Assembly (NCBI GenBank): GCA_014529385.2
Contig: CM043965.1
Span: 65,567,190-65,631,189 of the forward strand
DNA from: Adiantum capillus-veneris
Lineage: Eukaryota > Streptophyta > Polypodiopsida > Polypodiales > Pteridaceae
Reading direction: 5' to 3'
Length of the DNA: 64,000 nucleotides
Shown: piece after piece, positions 33,730-45,039 of the stretch
Position numbering within the stretch: the first letter of the stretch is position 1
Layout of the letters: the number at the start of each line of letters is the position of its first letter
Made by a program: the position numbers and the translations under genes
Notes under the pieces: model-generated
Database searches by the model: none
What the model was told of the DNA's origin: nothing
The model's input: only the letters and a program-made list of their open reading frames with translations

Positions 33730-33944
33730 GTCATTGTTTCATGTTGTAATATCATTTTTTGAAATTTTAAATAGTGTTCTTTAATTTGTATTCACAAGCA
33801 AAACAGAGAGAAACACCAAATTTAATTTGAATGACTAAGCGCTAAAGCAAGGTTTGGTAATAAGTGTGGCAATTAAATAGGTAATAATCATGGTAGTATG
33901 AGCGACAATATCCATGATAATATTTGAAATAAATAAAAAATGCT

Positions 33945-33959
33945 CCCCCCCCCCCCCCC
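33945..33959. repeat. Poly-C run
   Basis: Fifteen consecutive C residues, followed by GGG. Runs of this length are prone to sequencing error, so the exact count is uncertain. Confidence 0.85.
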
Positions 33960-34009
33960 GGGTCCCTCTCTCTTCTTTGGCCATCCGGTTTTGGACTCTC
34001 TCTCTCTCC

Positions 34010-34507
34010 AAAATGCGATAAAGGTTCATGTAAACGTTTTGAGATCTTCATAGTGTCATGTATGCTTGCGTTTTCTTTCTTTATGAGTTTCTCTCATGAT
34101 AAAGAAAATATCATACCGTCTCATACAAGAATTTTGGGTTGAGTCTTAGACACCAAATATGTCTATTTTTGCACCAACATAGCCAAGGCGGCAATTTAAG
34201 ATTAACTCACTTGTTCCTCCAGATTGTTGCAGCTATATATAGATCACTATACTCAAGTTGGTCTCACTAAAAAATGCAATAAAGGTTCGCGGTAAACATT
34301 TTGAGATTTTCATAGTGTCATGTATGCTCGAGTTTGCTTTCTTTATGAGTTTCTCTCATGATAAAGAAAATATCATACCATTTCATACAAGAATTTTGGA
34401 TTGAATCTTAGACACCAAATATGTCTATCTTTTGCACCAACATAGCCAAGGTCACTTGTTCTTCCATATTGCTGCAACTACATATGGATCACTATACTTA
34501 AGTGGTC
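34010..34507. repeat. Two-copy tandem duplication, unit about 259 bp
   Basis: 34010-34268 and 34269-34507 share long blocks, for example TTCATAGTGTCATGTATGCT and TTATGAGTTTCTCTCATGAT, with substitutions and a short deletion in the second copy. No coding potential is conserved. Confidence 0.88.
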
Positions 34508-34531
34508 TCTCACACACACACACATACATAC

Positions 34532-34597
<66 letters not shown>

Positions 34598-34683
34598 GTA
34601 TGTATGTATGTGTGTGTGTGTGTGTGTGTTATCCTCAATATGAATGAGTCTTTGGGAGCATACATTGTGAGTCTCTTATCTCG

Positions 34684-34741
<58 letters not shown>
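34508..34741. repeat. Compound microsatellite block (CA, TA, CATA, GTAT, TG, TC)
   Basis: CA, TA, CATA, GTAT and TG repeats follow one another at 34508-34632, making a nearly self-complementary stretch. A TC run of about 50 bp is at 34691-34741. Confidence 0.9.
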
Positions 34742-34742
<1 letters not shown>

Positions 34743-35560
34743 ATCTCAACATGGAGTCAAAGTAGGAACGATCACACGATGATTCAACTCATGGTAAAGA
34801 AATAGAGTATGTGTATGCGTTTGCTTGTAAAATTCATACTTGTTGCAAATTTTAATTATAAGAGGAATATAATGAGTGTTTTGTGTAGCATTTATTACTC
34901 ATCCATGTGGTTAATTGTTGATTACATTTACTTTTCGACTTGTATTTTGACACCCTCAACCTCATCTCAAATTTTTAGGGTCTTCTACTCAAAATTTGGA
35001 CAAACAAAAAAGTACAAATGGAGCGCAACGCAATGGTGCTTTTAGGCAAAGATTGCATTTTTAGACGAAACTTGTTTGTCTACTTGTGCTCTTTGATTTG
35101 AGTCTTGGGTTACAAAAGTTGGAGTTTGTAGCAAAATGTTATGTTGTTTTTAGTATTATCGAGCTTGACGCATGTTTCTTCTTCGTGAAGCATTCGTGAT
35201 CGTTTTGTTGTTTTTATCATGAGCCTTTTCAAACAAATATAGTGTTTCACTATTCATATTGTGGCTGCAATCTTCAATCTCACATCACTCTATTTCGAGG
35301 ACTCTTTTGTTATTGACGTCTCCTTTTACATGCTTTTTGGGTGGCGTCTCTCATCATCTTTCAAAGTTTGTCGAGCATCCTTTTTCTATTTATTATTGAT
35401 AAAGTACAATCTTGATATTTTTCTCTTGTCCTCGGTTGCTGCCTTCATCGTATATGGTGTGCAAATTTTGCGATCTTATCTTATACATCTTCTTACAACC
35501 GAATATGGCTATGAATATTCTTGTCAATGTTTTTCCTTCTTGCCGCATTTTGTTCCTCCT
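34742..35560. other. Unassigned DNA, probably leader of the following Copia remnant
   Basis: No domain recognised. It lies immediately upstream of a Copia gag remnant on the same strand and may be its degraded LTR/leader. Confidence 0.3.
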
Positions 35561-35564
35561 TTTT

Positions 35565-36013
35565 AAGGTCAAGGATTTCTTGGTTGAAAAGCAAAGATGT
35601 TGTTAATTCTGGAAGGCGATGAACTCTCTGATGTTGTTCTTGGAAGTCATGTATGTCCATCTCAGTCTGTTAATCCGGATCATGACAACATTCTTATCGC
35701 TGAAGGATAGTATTTGAAGACTGCCATCTTGTGTACACGGATTGGCAACTGCATGATAATCCAGCTTGTTGCTACATTCTTTCCACTCTTAATGATTCTC
35801 TTTTGCTTGATGTATATGAACTTCCTACTTCCCATGATGTATGGAAGTACCTTATTGCAAACTTTCAAAAGAAATCTCATACAAAAATACTTTATTTGAA
35901 AGGTTTTCTCTCCAAGTTATAACATGTAGTTGGTACTACTACGACAGGGCATATTGAGTCTTTCAAATCTATTATTAATCAACTTACTATTGTTGGTGAT
36001 CCTGTTCCACAAT
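35565..36013 (+). pseudogene. gag: Copia Gag remnant, cut by element B
   Basis: A second, unrelated Copia gag. Frame 3 gives KAKMLLILEGDELSDVVLGS (about 35596-35655) after a stop at the position of a conserved Trp. The frame then changes, and from about 35710 frame 1 reads VFEDCHLVYTDWQLHDN, TSHDVWKYLIANFQKKS and, after a stop, HIESFKSIINQLTIVGDPVP. This is the UBN2-type pattern (W...D, S-DVW--L, K--I--L--IGDP). It ends exactly where the LTR of B begins at 36014, so B inserted into it. The downstream half is not seen elsewhere in the window. Confidence 0.75.
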
Positions 36014-36035
36014 TGTTAACCAACAAGTCAGACAG

Positions 36036-36425
36036 TGAGTCAATACTAGGCGAACAGGAGGCTTGGGGACTGCCCAACGCCACCTATCGCTTGGAGATGA
36101 CCTTGGTGTAATAGATGATGGAGACCCTTTTGGTGAGGTGATTACAATTCATGTAGAGGAGTCAATACTAGGCGAATAGGAAGCTTGGGATTGCCCAATG
36201 CTACCTATCGCTTGGTGTTGACCTTGGGGTTAAAGACATTACAAGAGGCAATAGAGTCAATACTAGGAGAATATGAGGCTTGGGAATTGCCAAGCACCAC
36301 CTATCGCTTGGTGTTGACCTTGGTGACAAAGACATGATATGTGATAGTGAAGTCAACACCTGGCGACTAGGAGGCTTGGGGACTACCCAACGCCACCTAT
36401 CGCTTGGTGCTGACCTTGGAAAATA
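36036..36425. repeat. Four tandem hairpin units in the U3 of B
   Basis: Four units of about 95-125 bp share GTCAATACTAGGCGA ... CCACCTATCGCTTGG ... TTGACCTTGG. In each the first part is roughly the reverse complement of the last (GTCAACACC-GGCGA against TCGCTTGGTG-TGAC), so each can fold. The same set occurs in the truncated 3' LTR at about 44686-45039. Confidence 0.88.
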
Positions 36426-36593
36426 GGCACCGGTACATCCACAAACTTTACATTGTTTTGAGTCATGGGCCGGGGCTTGTCGGTCCAATAGGAAAAGGGT
36501 AAGGGCGATCACCGATGAGAGGTGCACTCTAACTGGAACATTCAAGGGTTAGTTGGCTAAGCATGGGCGTCCAAGTGTGAATGGGTGAGCTCA

Positions 36594-36600
36594 TATAAAA
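36594..36600 (+). promoter_or_regulatory. LTR TATA box (B 5' LTR)
   Basis: TATAAAA in the conserved family context CTCATATAAAAG. Confidence 0.7.
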
Positions 36601-36971
36601 GTCACCTAAATCTAAAAATCACTTATTCTCTCATTTGTGCAATTGAAGAGCGCTCTTACTCCATTTCCACCTTCTTCTTCTTCATCTCCTTGTGTGTGTA
36701 TGTGTATGCATGAGAGAGAGAGAGAGAGTGTGCGATCAAGCATTGCAATGAAAGTACGGCGGTGGCGAGGCGATTGAGCGCGGCATGGTGGTAGCTCCTT
36801 CTTCTTCGCGGCAAGGAATCCTCCACGAAGGCGAGCGTAGGGCGGTGAGTGACACACCCTTCCTCTCTTGAGCTTGCTAGATTGGTCTAGTTGTGTGCTT
36901 GGAGCCATTTGTGGCTTGCACACAGTGTATCGGCAAGTCCCTTGCATTGACACGTGCGATAGACGCACACA

Positions 36972-37796
36972 TTTTTTACATTGTTTTCGGGGGAATGCCT
37001 TACACTAAGCTTGAGTAGCACTCTATGCTACGTTGTGGTGCAATTTCAAACGTAGGAAAGGTAGAGAAGGTAGGTGTGTGTTTTGAGAAGGATTTTGTTT
37101 TGTTGCTGTGTATTGTTTTGTTAATAAGGTGTTGAAAGGTTCTGTGTTTTTTTTGTTAATAAGGTGTTGAAAGGTACTGTGTTTTTTTTTGTTAATAAGG
37201 TGTTGAAACGTACTGTGTTTTCTCTGTGATAAGGTGTTAGAGTTAAGGTAGTAGGTCCATAATGTTAGTTCTGTGTAAAGTATAGTAAGTAGATCTGTTA
37301 GCTAATGAGTTACTGTAGTAGTGTGTTAATGTGTAACAGTAGCTAAATTAGTTGTAAGTAGGTAGGTTAGGTGTGTGTGTGCTCGCGTGCACAGCGCAAC
37401 CGCCGCGACCTTATCTCCAAAAAAAAAACAAAAAAAAATAAATAATTAAAGGTAGGATTGGGCTTGAGAATATTTCCCAGGCCCAAGCCCAAGCCCACCA
37501 CGCTCAGGCTCAGGTCTCAGTCCCCCTTTAAAATTATGTATTTTAGCCTCACGCGTAGGTAAAAATTGACCTTTTTGAGGACCAACGGAGCTTCGGGTAA
37601 TTGAACGCTGTGCTATAAAGCACACCACGACCCCCTGAGCGATACGCTCATTTAGACCTATCACACGCTCTAATACAAAAATCGATCATTAAAAAACATT
37701 AAAAAATATCAAAAAACGAGTGAAAACGGACGCCTAAAAATGTAAGCGGTTAACCTTCGAGGTTATTCGCCGACACTTGTAGGGTGCCAAAGGCAC
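36972..37796 (+). other. B untranslated leader
   Basis: No gene. It holds a degraded PBS, three tandem copies of a 'tgttaataaggtgttgaaa' type repeat (about 37119-37210), a CCCAAGCCCAAGCCC run near 37480 and the hairpin block 37598-37675 (TGTGCT-ATAA-AGCACA) that aligns with 10435-10500 in E2. Confidence 0.6.
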
Positions 37797-39488
37797 ATGC
37801 ATCTGCACTCTGGTCGTGTGCTAGAGGCCGAGCAACTAGCGAGCATTTTGACTTATGCGAGTTCTCAATATCCACCTACCTTAGGTTCCGGGCCCTCGAC
37901 AGGGACCCAAGGTAGTATAAACCAAGACCCAAACATAGCGGCTAGTGACTCTTCCTCTGACTACGACGTCATGGAGGGTTACCCAATGCCTAATTCGGAT
38001 AGCTCAAGCCAAGACATGCATGCCATGGGTCTACGGTCCGGACTGAGCGTGCTTAGCCGCTTGAAGGAGACCTTTAGTAGAGCCACTTGCTCCGAACATG
38101 GAGCTAATGATGTAAATGAAGGGGGTGGGGAAGTAAATTCGCCATTCATGACCAACATAGACCCCATTCTCTTATAGAGTATACACGTGAATACTTCATT
38201 CACTGCACCCCCTGACTCTTCAAAGCTATTCCACTGAGAGGTCATATTACTTGATGGTAGAAGCCTTGGCGAAGTGCAAGAGGTTGAGCGATATATCATT
38301 GTGGCTAGGGAAAAGGAAATCGAGAGCTTACGCAAGGTGGAGCAATGAAGAGAGTTGAAAGCAAAAGCTCTTATGTCAATATCATTGCTAGGAGAGAAAT
38401 CAAGTGCTCCTAAATTAGTGACCACTAAGGGTCAACCCATAGAGAGCCATATTGCATCCAGTTCAAAGGACACCCCTAGCACCTCAATCCTACATGGAGC
38501 GTTCCTAAATGAGAAATGGGAGTACGAAGTACAAACGGAAACTCTAACCGACCTATACACAGGTCACACCTATCATGTGGGTTGGTTAGATGTCATACAA
38601 TCCACAACAACGGGTGCTACTAGTGTGGAGGATCAACAACAAAGAGTTTGTGAGGTAATCCATAGGGTTATTGAGCTAGAGAGATAGAACAAGGGGATCT
38701 ATATGCCTTCAACGGGTCTCATGAGATTCTTGGATACAAGGAAGGCTAAACAACCAACCTTATCGCAAATGGAGACTCCCTCGGTAAGTCCGATGGATCC
38801 CCCATATGTTGTTTTGCTAGGGGTCTCAGTGCAATCTGAGCCTACAAGTGATAGCTTGACTTTTCCAAGTCTAGCTCATCTTTCCCTCGATGACACCACG
38901 GCTACCATGCCTACCCCAATGATGGGTATGCCAAGAAACACGCCATGGACCTCATTTGTTAGTAAAGCACCGCTACACGGTAGCTCAATGCCGACAAAGG
39001 CCCTTACAAGTGTGTACCAATCGTATGCACCTATGGGTCATCGCACTCATGTAGCCCCTACCCCTCCCATTGTTTCAACAACCTATGCTCCACAACCACA
39101 ACACCCAAGCTCTTATTGCCATGGGACCATACCGGCTAGCATTAGCATGTCACATCCACCGTCTGCTATGCCTAGGGCCACACATATGAACTTTGGGCCA
39201 CCACATGGCACAACACCGTACCAAACGTGGAACCCAAGGGCTTTCTACATGCCAAGCCCAATGCCAATACCTACTCCACATGTAGTCTCTGGAGCGCCTT
39301 CACCCACGGTGCCTGCTCACTTAGGTGACCTGGCACCATGTGCTCAAGCTATCGGTCGATCTATTGCTGAGAATATGTGTAACATGCCCGATAGAGAACC
39401 TAGAAGTAAAGCAGTACAAATAGCCAAGCTCACACAAAAATTTAGTGGAGACGAGGATGTGAGAAAGCATATCGAAGTGTTTGAATAA
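37797..39488 (+). pseudogene. gag: B Gag, N-terminal part
   Basis: Frame 3 from ATG 37797 (MHLHSGRVLEAEQL), aligned along its length with E2 10638-12204. Stops lie at 38175, 38346, 38685 and 39486. Conserved blocks include DSSSDYDVMEGYPMPNSD, EKWEYEVQTETLTDLYTG and the Pro-rich part. Unlike E2, B keeps 127 nt at 39368-39494 encoding CNMPDREPRSKAVQIAKL and KFSGDEDVRKHIEVFE. This is the expected beginning of the gag capsid domain, so B preserves the ancestral continuous frame here. Confidence 0.82.
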
Positions 39489-41765
39489 ATATGTGATTCT
39501 CTATGAGAACACAATGACCTGCATAGGAGTAATGCTTTAAGCCTAAGTTTAAGTGGGAAGGCTGGGGATTGGTATAGAACCCTAAGGATGGAAGAAAAAA
39601 CAATTTACCCTACTCTCAGGAGACTATTTTTAAAAGAATACATATGAAAGGGAGTGCTTTGGGGTGTAGCCTCTCACCTCCAGAAAGCCCAACGAGAGGA
39701 AGGAGAGTCAGTGAGAGACTTTATTAGTCGCTTGAAGCATTTGAATTCTCGTTGTTGTAATCCAAATGAGCGCTTCAATAATTATCAATTGCTTGATAGA
39801 TTCATTAGGGGATAACGACATGAGGATATCTACAATGGCCTAGTCATTAGAGGTATCACCACTTGGGAAGCAGTCACCACCAATGCGATCCAATTGGAGG
39901 ATAATTTAATGATTCAAGGAGAAAGAGTGTCTGTTGAGCCTAAATCTGTTAGCTCGCAAGCATCAGGGCATCAGCCAATGACCCTAAAGCCTATAGCTAA
40001 GGAGCCAAAGATATCTGAGATGACTTTAGCAGATCTCACCAAGGCCATTCAAGAGATTCTTAGCAACCATCGTGCTCCACAAAACAATCATATGTATCCA
40101 ACAAGGGAGCAACAATGGTGCTCAGTATGGTATGGACCGCATAGTACCAGTGAATGCCCTACGTTTAGAGTAAAATTCAGTGGGAACTGCAATGCCTGTG
40201 GGAGGTATGGTCATCAAGCTAAGGATTGCATAGTATTTAAGCATGAAATGGCCAATAGACCAACCTTAGCATGGACAGACACACCTCGAGTACCTGCATT
40301 GATGCCGGACCCACCTCTTGAACAAAAGTCACAACACATGGTCCCTAGGGACCCGAATGTTGTTCAAACAACACCCTTACCACCTCCAGTGCTAGGACCG
40401 CAACCACCACATCCGAGAATCACTTCAGTGAATCAAGTGGGTTGTGAGTCATCTATTTCTTGTTTGTAAGGCCGTGAGGAAGATATAGATCTTAATTTTT
40501 CCTATGGGATGGATGCGCTTGAAGAAAATCCACAATACTACATGGAAGACTATTGGGGACAAGTCAAACCTCTCTATCAAGTAGTTGCTCTTGCTGTAAG
40601 AGGCCAAAATATCAATTACACTGCCAAGCGACCACCTCTTCAATGCTATGAGTGTGGAGGTCCACAACGTCTGTCGAAGTGTCCTACTAGGCTACAAAAG
40701 AATGCTACAGTAGTGTAAACCAATTAAGCGAGCACGTCTACAATGCCGATACTCATGTGTAATCAATGTGGTATAGATTATTTGATTGCCCAATGTCCAA
40801 ATAATCCAAATGCATCGAAGATCACGCCATTAAACTTGATTGAGGTTACCGAGGAGCTATCACAAAGTACACCTGTGGTACCAATAAACGTACTCACACG
40901 ATCGATGCTCCAAAAATAAAATTATATTCTTGAGGCAAAATACATGGCATCAATTGCCCAATCTCAAAAAAAGAAGAAAACATGAAGTAAGAGATTGCAA
41001 AAAGCAGCGAAGTCAGACCCCAATTCAAAGACCAACATAGGGACCGGTGATGACCCCGTATATATGAACGACACTGAAAAGAATTCTGATTCAGGTGAAA
41101 CCATGGAGACCAAAACAACCACTAAGATAGAAACCAACAAGGAAGGTCTTCATGAGCCACAATGGCCAGGATCCAAGAAGAAGATAGGAACTTATCCAAA
41201 CCCTACAGAGGAGATCGAGCAAGTCAAGCAATTAAGGAGTTTGGTAGAAGATACCCAAAGGGATCTAGAACCAACACCTAGGCAGATCTAGATTACAGAC
41301 ACCGTGTTCCCTATGCAACAACAACCTCACCAAGTCCATAGACCCTTATCCATACCTAGTGTCATCCAAGAAGAAAGTGACTTAAAGTCATGGAAAAGTG
41401 GACGTACTCACTTCTTGATGGAAAGAATGTTTACAGAGTGACTACCTCATCCTATCAAAGAAATGGAGATCCCATCTTCCCCACGTCAAGGGGCTGAAGA
41501 CCAAAAGATTCCGTTAAACAATGCCAAATTGATGGATTTCATGTCTTCAGAAGTTAGAACCACCATCATGTCCAAACTATATAAAGACCCTGAGCTAGTC
41601 TCACCTCTTCGAGAATTCCTCAATGGAGAACTGAAGTTTGGGCTACCACAATTTGCACAGATGGATGGAGCTGGGGAGATGCCAATAGAGGAGGAACACT
41701 TAGATCCACAACCCAACCTAGATGAGAACCTTGTTGTAGAAATACATGTTAACAAGTTGGACAAT
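39489..41765 (+). pseudogene. gag: B Gag core and linker
   Basis: Frame 3 continues with capsid blocks (LSGKAGDWYRTL, LFLKEYI, DFISRLKHLNSRC) and several stops, for example near 39645, 39811 and 40467. Zinc knuckles survive in part: CNACGRYGHQAKDC is complete here (lost in E2), and CYECGGPQRLSKC has Gln for His. The first knuckle has Trp for its second Cys, and others are damaged. The region after 41460 (KLMDFMSSEVRTTIMSKLYK) matches E2 14310-14400. Frame changes to 2 near 41755 before protease. Confidence 0.82.
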
Positions 41766-42496
41766 ACTTTGAGGGAGATGAATCCAATGCGACCATACCA
41801 ATCACTACTAAGGGATTAACTGTGAAGGAAATTCTTGATGGTGGCACTAGGGCTAGCATTGTGACTAAAAATTATTGGGAAACTATGGGAAGAACTCACC
41901 CTTGGACCACAACCATTGTAGTAAAGATGGGCAATGGGTCTATTGTTAAACCTATTAGGATGCTAGAAGATCTCAAGATCAAGGTCTTTGGACATAAAAT
42001 AAGAATTACCTTCATTGTTATGGATTTCTCCAAGCACAGTATGGCATCTGAGATAAGACGTCCTTTCATGAGGGAAGCAAAAATGGTGCATGACTGGTCT
42101 AAAAACCATGTCTACCTGCAGTTCCAAGATTCTATCATTCGAGTGGATCTTGTAACTAGTTGAGCACATCCCCTAGGATATAGGTTTATAGTTAATTATA
42201 GATCTGACACCACAGTTCACTCGGCCCCATTGCAACATTGTTACATGTGTAAAGCAGACACTTACGTTGGGGAAGATTCTCCTTATATGGATGTACTACC
42301 TGTCATGACTGAGTCGGACAATGTGTATTGGGTCCACCTAGCAGCAACCATAGATACTTGGGAAAACAGGGGAACGACCTGGGTAACACCTGAGGGGGAT
42401 GAAATGCCACCACTCATACCCTTAAATATGCTAGAAGCAATGCATATAGCTTCTGTCAAGACTCATCCTAATATAATGAAGAAAACATACAAGTGA
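41766..42496 (+). pseudogene. pro: B aspartic protease region
   Basis: Frame 2. The catalytic loop reads EILDGGTRASIV (Asp codon 41837), so Ala of DGGA is Thr. The ILGRPFM signature has lost two residues (ASEIRRPFM). A TGA at 42161 follows the domain. The conserved MTESDNVYWVHLAATIDTWE segment and the deletion junction (42449-42460) come next; the frame closes at TGA 42494, at the same codon as the TAG of E2 and the TGG of C. Confidence 0.82.
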
Positions 42497-43129
42497 GTCC
42501 CTAAAGCTTCTTTAGCGACCATAACTAGTGCTAAAAAATCAAAGCCTTGTAAGAAACGTCCCACTCACCCCAAAAAATGTAAGGAAATGTGGTGGTGGAT
42601 TCCTAAATGACTATTGGAAGCCCAAGTCTACTATCAAGGAAATGATCAAATTTGAGTGCCAAAACTTAAATTGTTCTCTTACTTGTCACCTGGCCCATGT
42701 GAGCCCAATCCTATGGCTCCAAAACGAATTGAAGATCGCGGAAAGGAAAAAATCATGGAATGCTACACACCCGCTCCAGAGCTAGTTTGGGTACCAAAGA
42801 AAGAACGATTTGTTCTAACTAGCTCAGGAAGGGGGGAGTCCCATGAAGCTTCTAGCTCCTCATGTAATGCATCCATAGAGGTAAAAGCTTCTCGACAACC
42901 TCCACCTACAATAGTGGATCTCCATGAAGCTACAAAGGAATCCACACCTCCCACTATTCAAGAATCACCTGATGAACCACTTCAAGTTCGATCCTGGGCG
43001 AGTAGATTACCACCCTTGCAACTCGACCAGGCACCTAAGGTAATAGAAAACTACTGGCAAAAATCCTCACCTATTACCAACTGGAACAATTGGTTTCAAA
43101 TGGTGAAGAGCACATTTGAAATAGTATGA
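42497..43129 (+). pseudogene. B C-terminal extension
   Basis: Frame 2, aligning with E2 15293-15925: LLEAQVYYQGNDQI, ECYTPAPELVWVPKKERF, the Ser-rich linker and ENYWQKSSPITNWNNWFQ. Stops at about 42608 and 42653. The function is unknown, as in E2. Confidence 0.65.
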
Positions 43130-44650
43130 CCTACCCAAGGAATGGGGGAAGTCTTCATTCACTTCAGCATATTGAATTGTTTCCGTCTTACCCTTCTTTC
43201 CCTGACCTCTCAATCACCAATCTTAGGGAATGTATATATAAATCCTTATACTCACAAAAAAGAAAAATAGTAAAGAGCAAGAGTAATTAGCAAACGAGTA
43301 TGCACAATAAAAGTCAAAACATTGATCCAAACCTACACATTCACATCCGGTACACTGAAACAGATATGCCTCCTAGAGGTATTCTTTGTGTTTCCTCATG
43401 TGTACAGGAACGTGTTTCCTCATGTGTACAAGAACGTGTTGCTGTGGTTAGAAATTGGACCTTCATGGAATCTTTCTCTCGTTCACTCTTCAAACCAAGC
43501 ACGATCATCAACACAAACAGGTGTTTTTTTTCCATTAGCATTGTCCCTTATCTTTTTTGCATCTATGTTTGTCTGCTTTAATTGTGATTGGTAGCATAAT
43601 ATTCAACGCATTTGCTTAGTACCAAGCATTAAATTCAATGTAATGTTTTGTCATAATCACTTGTCTAGGTTCTAAAATCAAGCAGTCCGACTAAGCTAGT
43701 TTGACCAAGCTAGGCGTTACAGATCTTCTTTTAATACCATGGGGAATTCCTTCCTAATAATCAATGGTTACTTAAGTTCTTAATCCGATTTAGGCAGCAT
43801 TGTGTGTGATGTACTAGGGATTTTTACTGGGCTTAGTCCCTATTGACCTTTAGCTTAAGTATTATAAAGGGAGTCTACGAATGTGATAAGCATGGGGAGG
43901 GTAACAGTGTTATATGACCCCAAAGTTACAAAATTAAAATGTTGAAAACGAACAAACAATAAAAAATCAAAGTGCCACAATGTAAAATCTAAAGCAAAAA
44001 GAGAAATCTCGGATTGATTTGGTACTTCACTCACATGTATCACCTATGGTACTAGAGCCCTAGAGGTTCCCAGTGTGGGTGCTTTTCCTTGAAAAGCAAA
44101 AAACCAAAGGCATACAAAATAAGCACACACATCAAAATGGAATCACTGTGAAGAGACTTTGGGGGGTCAAAGAAAAGGAAATAAGTCAAGCGATGATTTC
44201 ATGAGAAATTCCTTTTATTGTAGCTTAACTACAAGTTCTTCTAGGTATAGCCTATAGTCAATCCTCGGACATAAAATACTCTGCTCTCGCGATTAAACAA
44301 CTTAATTTACCGGAGAAAATTGAGAAGTTTGCCCATGGTATTAATAGTTGACCTCCAGTGCCTTTCGATCGTTAAATCGGCGACCCCATACTTTTTTAGT
44401 TTTTGACCTTCACAACCTTTTATACGTTTAATTATATTAAAATTTAATCTTTATTGCTAACAAATGGATTAAAATTCTGTTACCAATCAATTTGACTACC
44501 TACGACTGCATATGCTTTTTAATTGTATATAAGAATGCAATTACTGTGCCAATTTTGTTTGATTTTGCTGCTAAAGACATTCATTTCAAATACTCTTCCA
44601 CCTTGACAACGAGCTTCAACTCAATAGATTTTGAGGACGGAATCTACATA
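43130..44650 (+). other. B 3' non-coding region
   Basis: No gene; it aligns with E2 15926-17553. The internal polypurine module is degraded (43137-43151) but the TATA-like TATATAAAT remains near 43236. A 27-bp tandem duplication ('cctcatgtgtacaggaacgtgttt') is at 43390-43440. Confidence 0.6.
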
Positions 44651-44663
44651 AGGAAGGAGGGCA
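44651..44663 (+). other. B polypurine tract
   Basis: AGGAAGGAGGGCA directly before the TG of the 3' LTR; one G-to-A style change relative to E2 and C. Confidence 0.8.
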
Positions 44664-45039
44664 TGTTAACCGACAAGTCAAACAGTGAGTCAATACTAGG
44701 TGAATAGGAGGCTTGGGGACTGCCCAACGCCACCTATCGCTTGGCGTTGACCTTGGTGTATCAGACGATAGAGACCCTTTTGGTGATGTGATTACAATTC
44801 ATGCAGAGGAGTCAATACTAGGCAAATAGGAATCTTGGGGACTGCCCAATCCTACCTATCGCTTGGTGTTGACCTAGGGGTTAAAGACATTACAAGAGGT
44901 AGTAGAGTCAATACTAGGAGAATATGAAACTTGGGAATTGCCAAACACCACCTATCGGTTGGTGTTGACCTTGGTGACGAAGACATGATATGCCATAGTG
45001 AAGTCAACACCGGGCGACTAGGAGGCTTGGAGACTACCC
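44664..45039 (+). repeat. B 3' LTR, truncated
   Basis: First 376 bp of the LTR with the U3 hairpin units, matching 36014-36390. It stops in the fourth unit at GACTACCC, where the chromovirus LTR begins. Confidence 0.92.

Larger units (their letters stand above)
31036..33925 (+). mobile_element. Decayed CACTA (En/Spm) DNA transposon
   Basis: The interval holds two recognisable parts of a TNP2-type transposase in the correct order on the plus strand. A ~20-bp motif TATTATCATGGATATT is found at about 31037 and, as reverse complement, at about 33905, flanking the coding remnant like subterminal inverted repeats. I do not see clean CACTA termini or a 3-bp target duplication, so the limits are provisional. 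Confidence 0.55.
36014..36971 (+). repeat. B 5' LTR
   Basis: 958 bp, TGTTAACC...CACACA. From about 36465 it matches the LTRs of E2 and C; upstream it holds a U3 of tandem repeats not present in those relatives. TATA box at 36594-36600. The following PBS region (36972 onward) has lost its match to tRNA-Asp by several substitutions. Confidence 0.92.
36014..45039 (+). mobile_element. B: decayed non-autonomous gypsy element, relative of E2
   Basis: Same organisation as E2: LTR, leader, Gag, protease, C-terminal extension, 3' non-coding region, PPT, LTR, with no RT, RNase H or integrase and with the same pol-deletion junction (42449-42460). It has many more stops than E2. The 5' LTR is complete (958 bp). 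The 3' LTR keeps only its first 376 bp and then breaks into a minus-strand chromovirus at 45040, so no target duplication can be checked. Confidence 0.9.

Noticed and set aside
35261-35566. 101-codon hydrophobic plus-strand frame considered as a membrane protein gene
   Set aside because: T-rich sequence gives hydrophobic residues by composition; no family resemblance, and it lies directly upstream of a Copia gag remnant as leader-like DNA.
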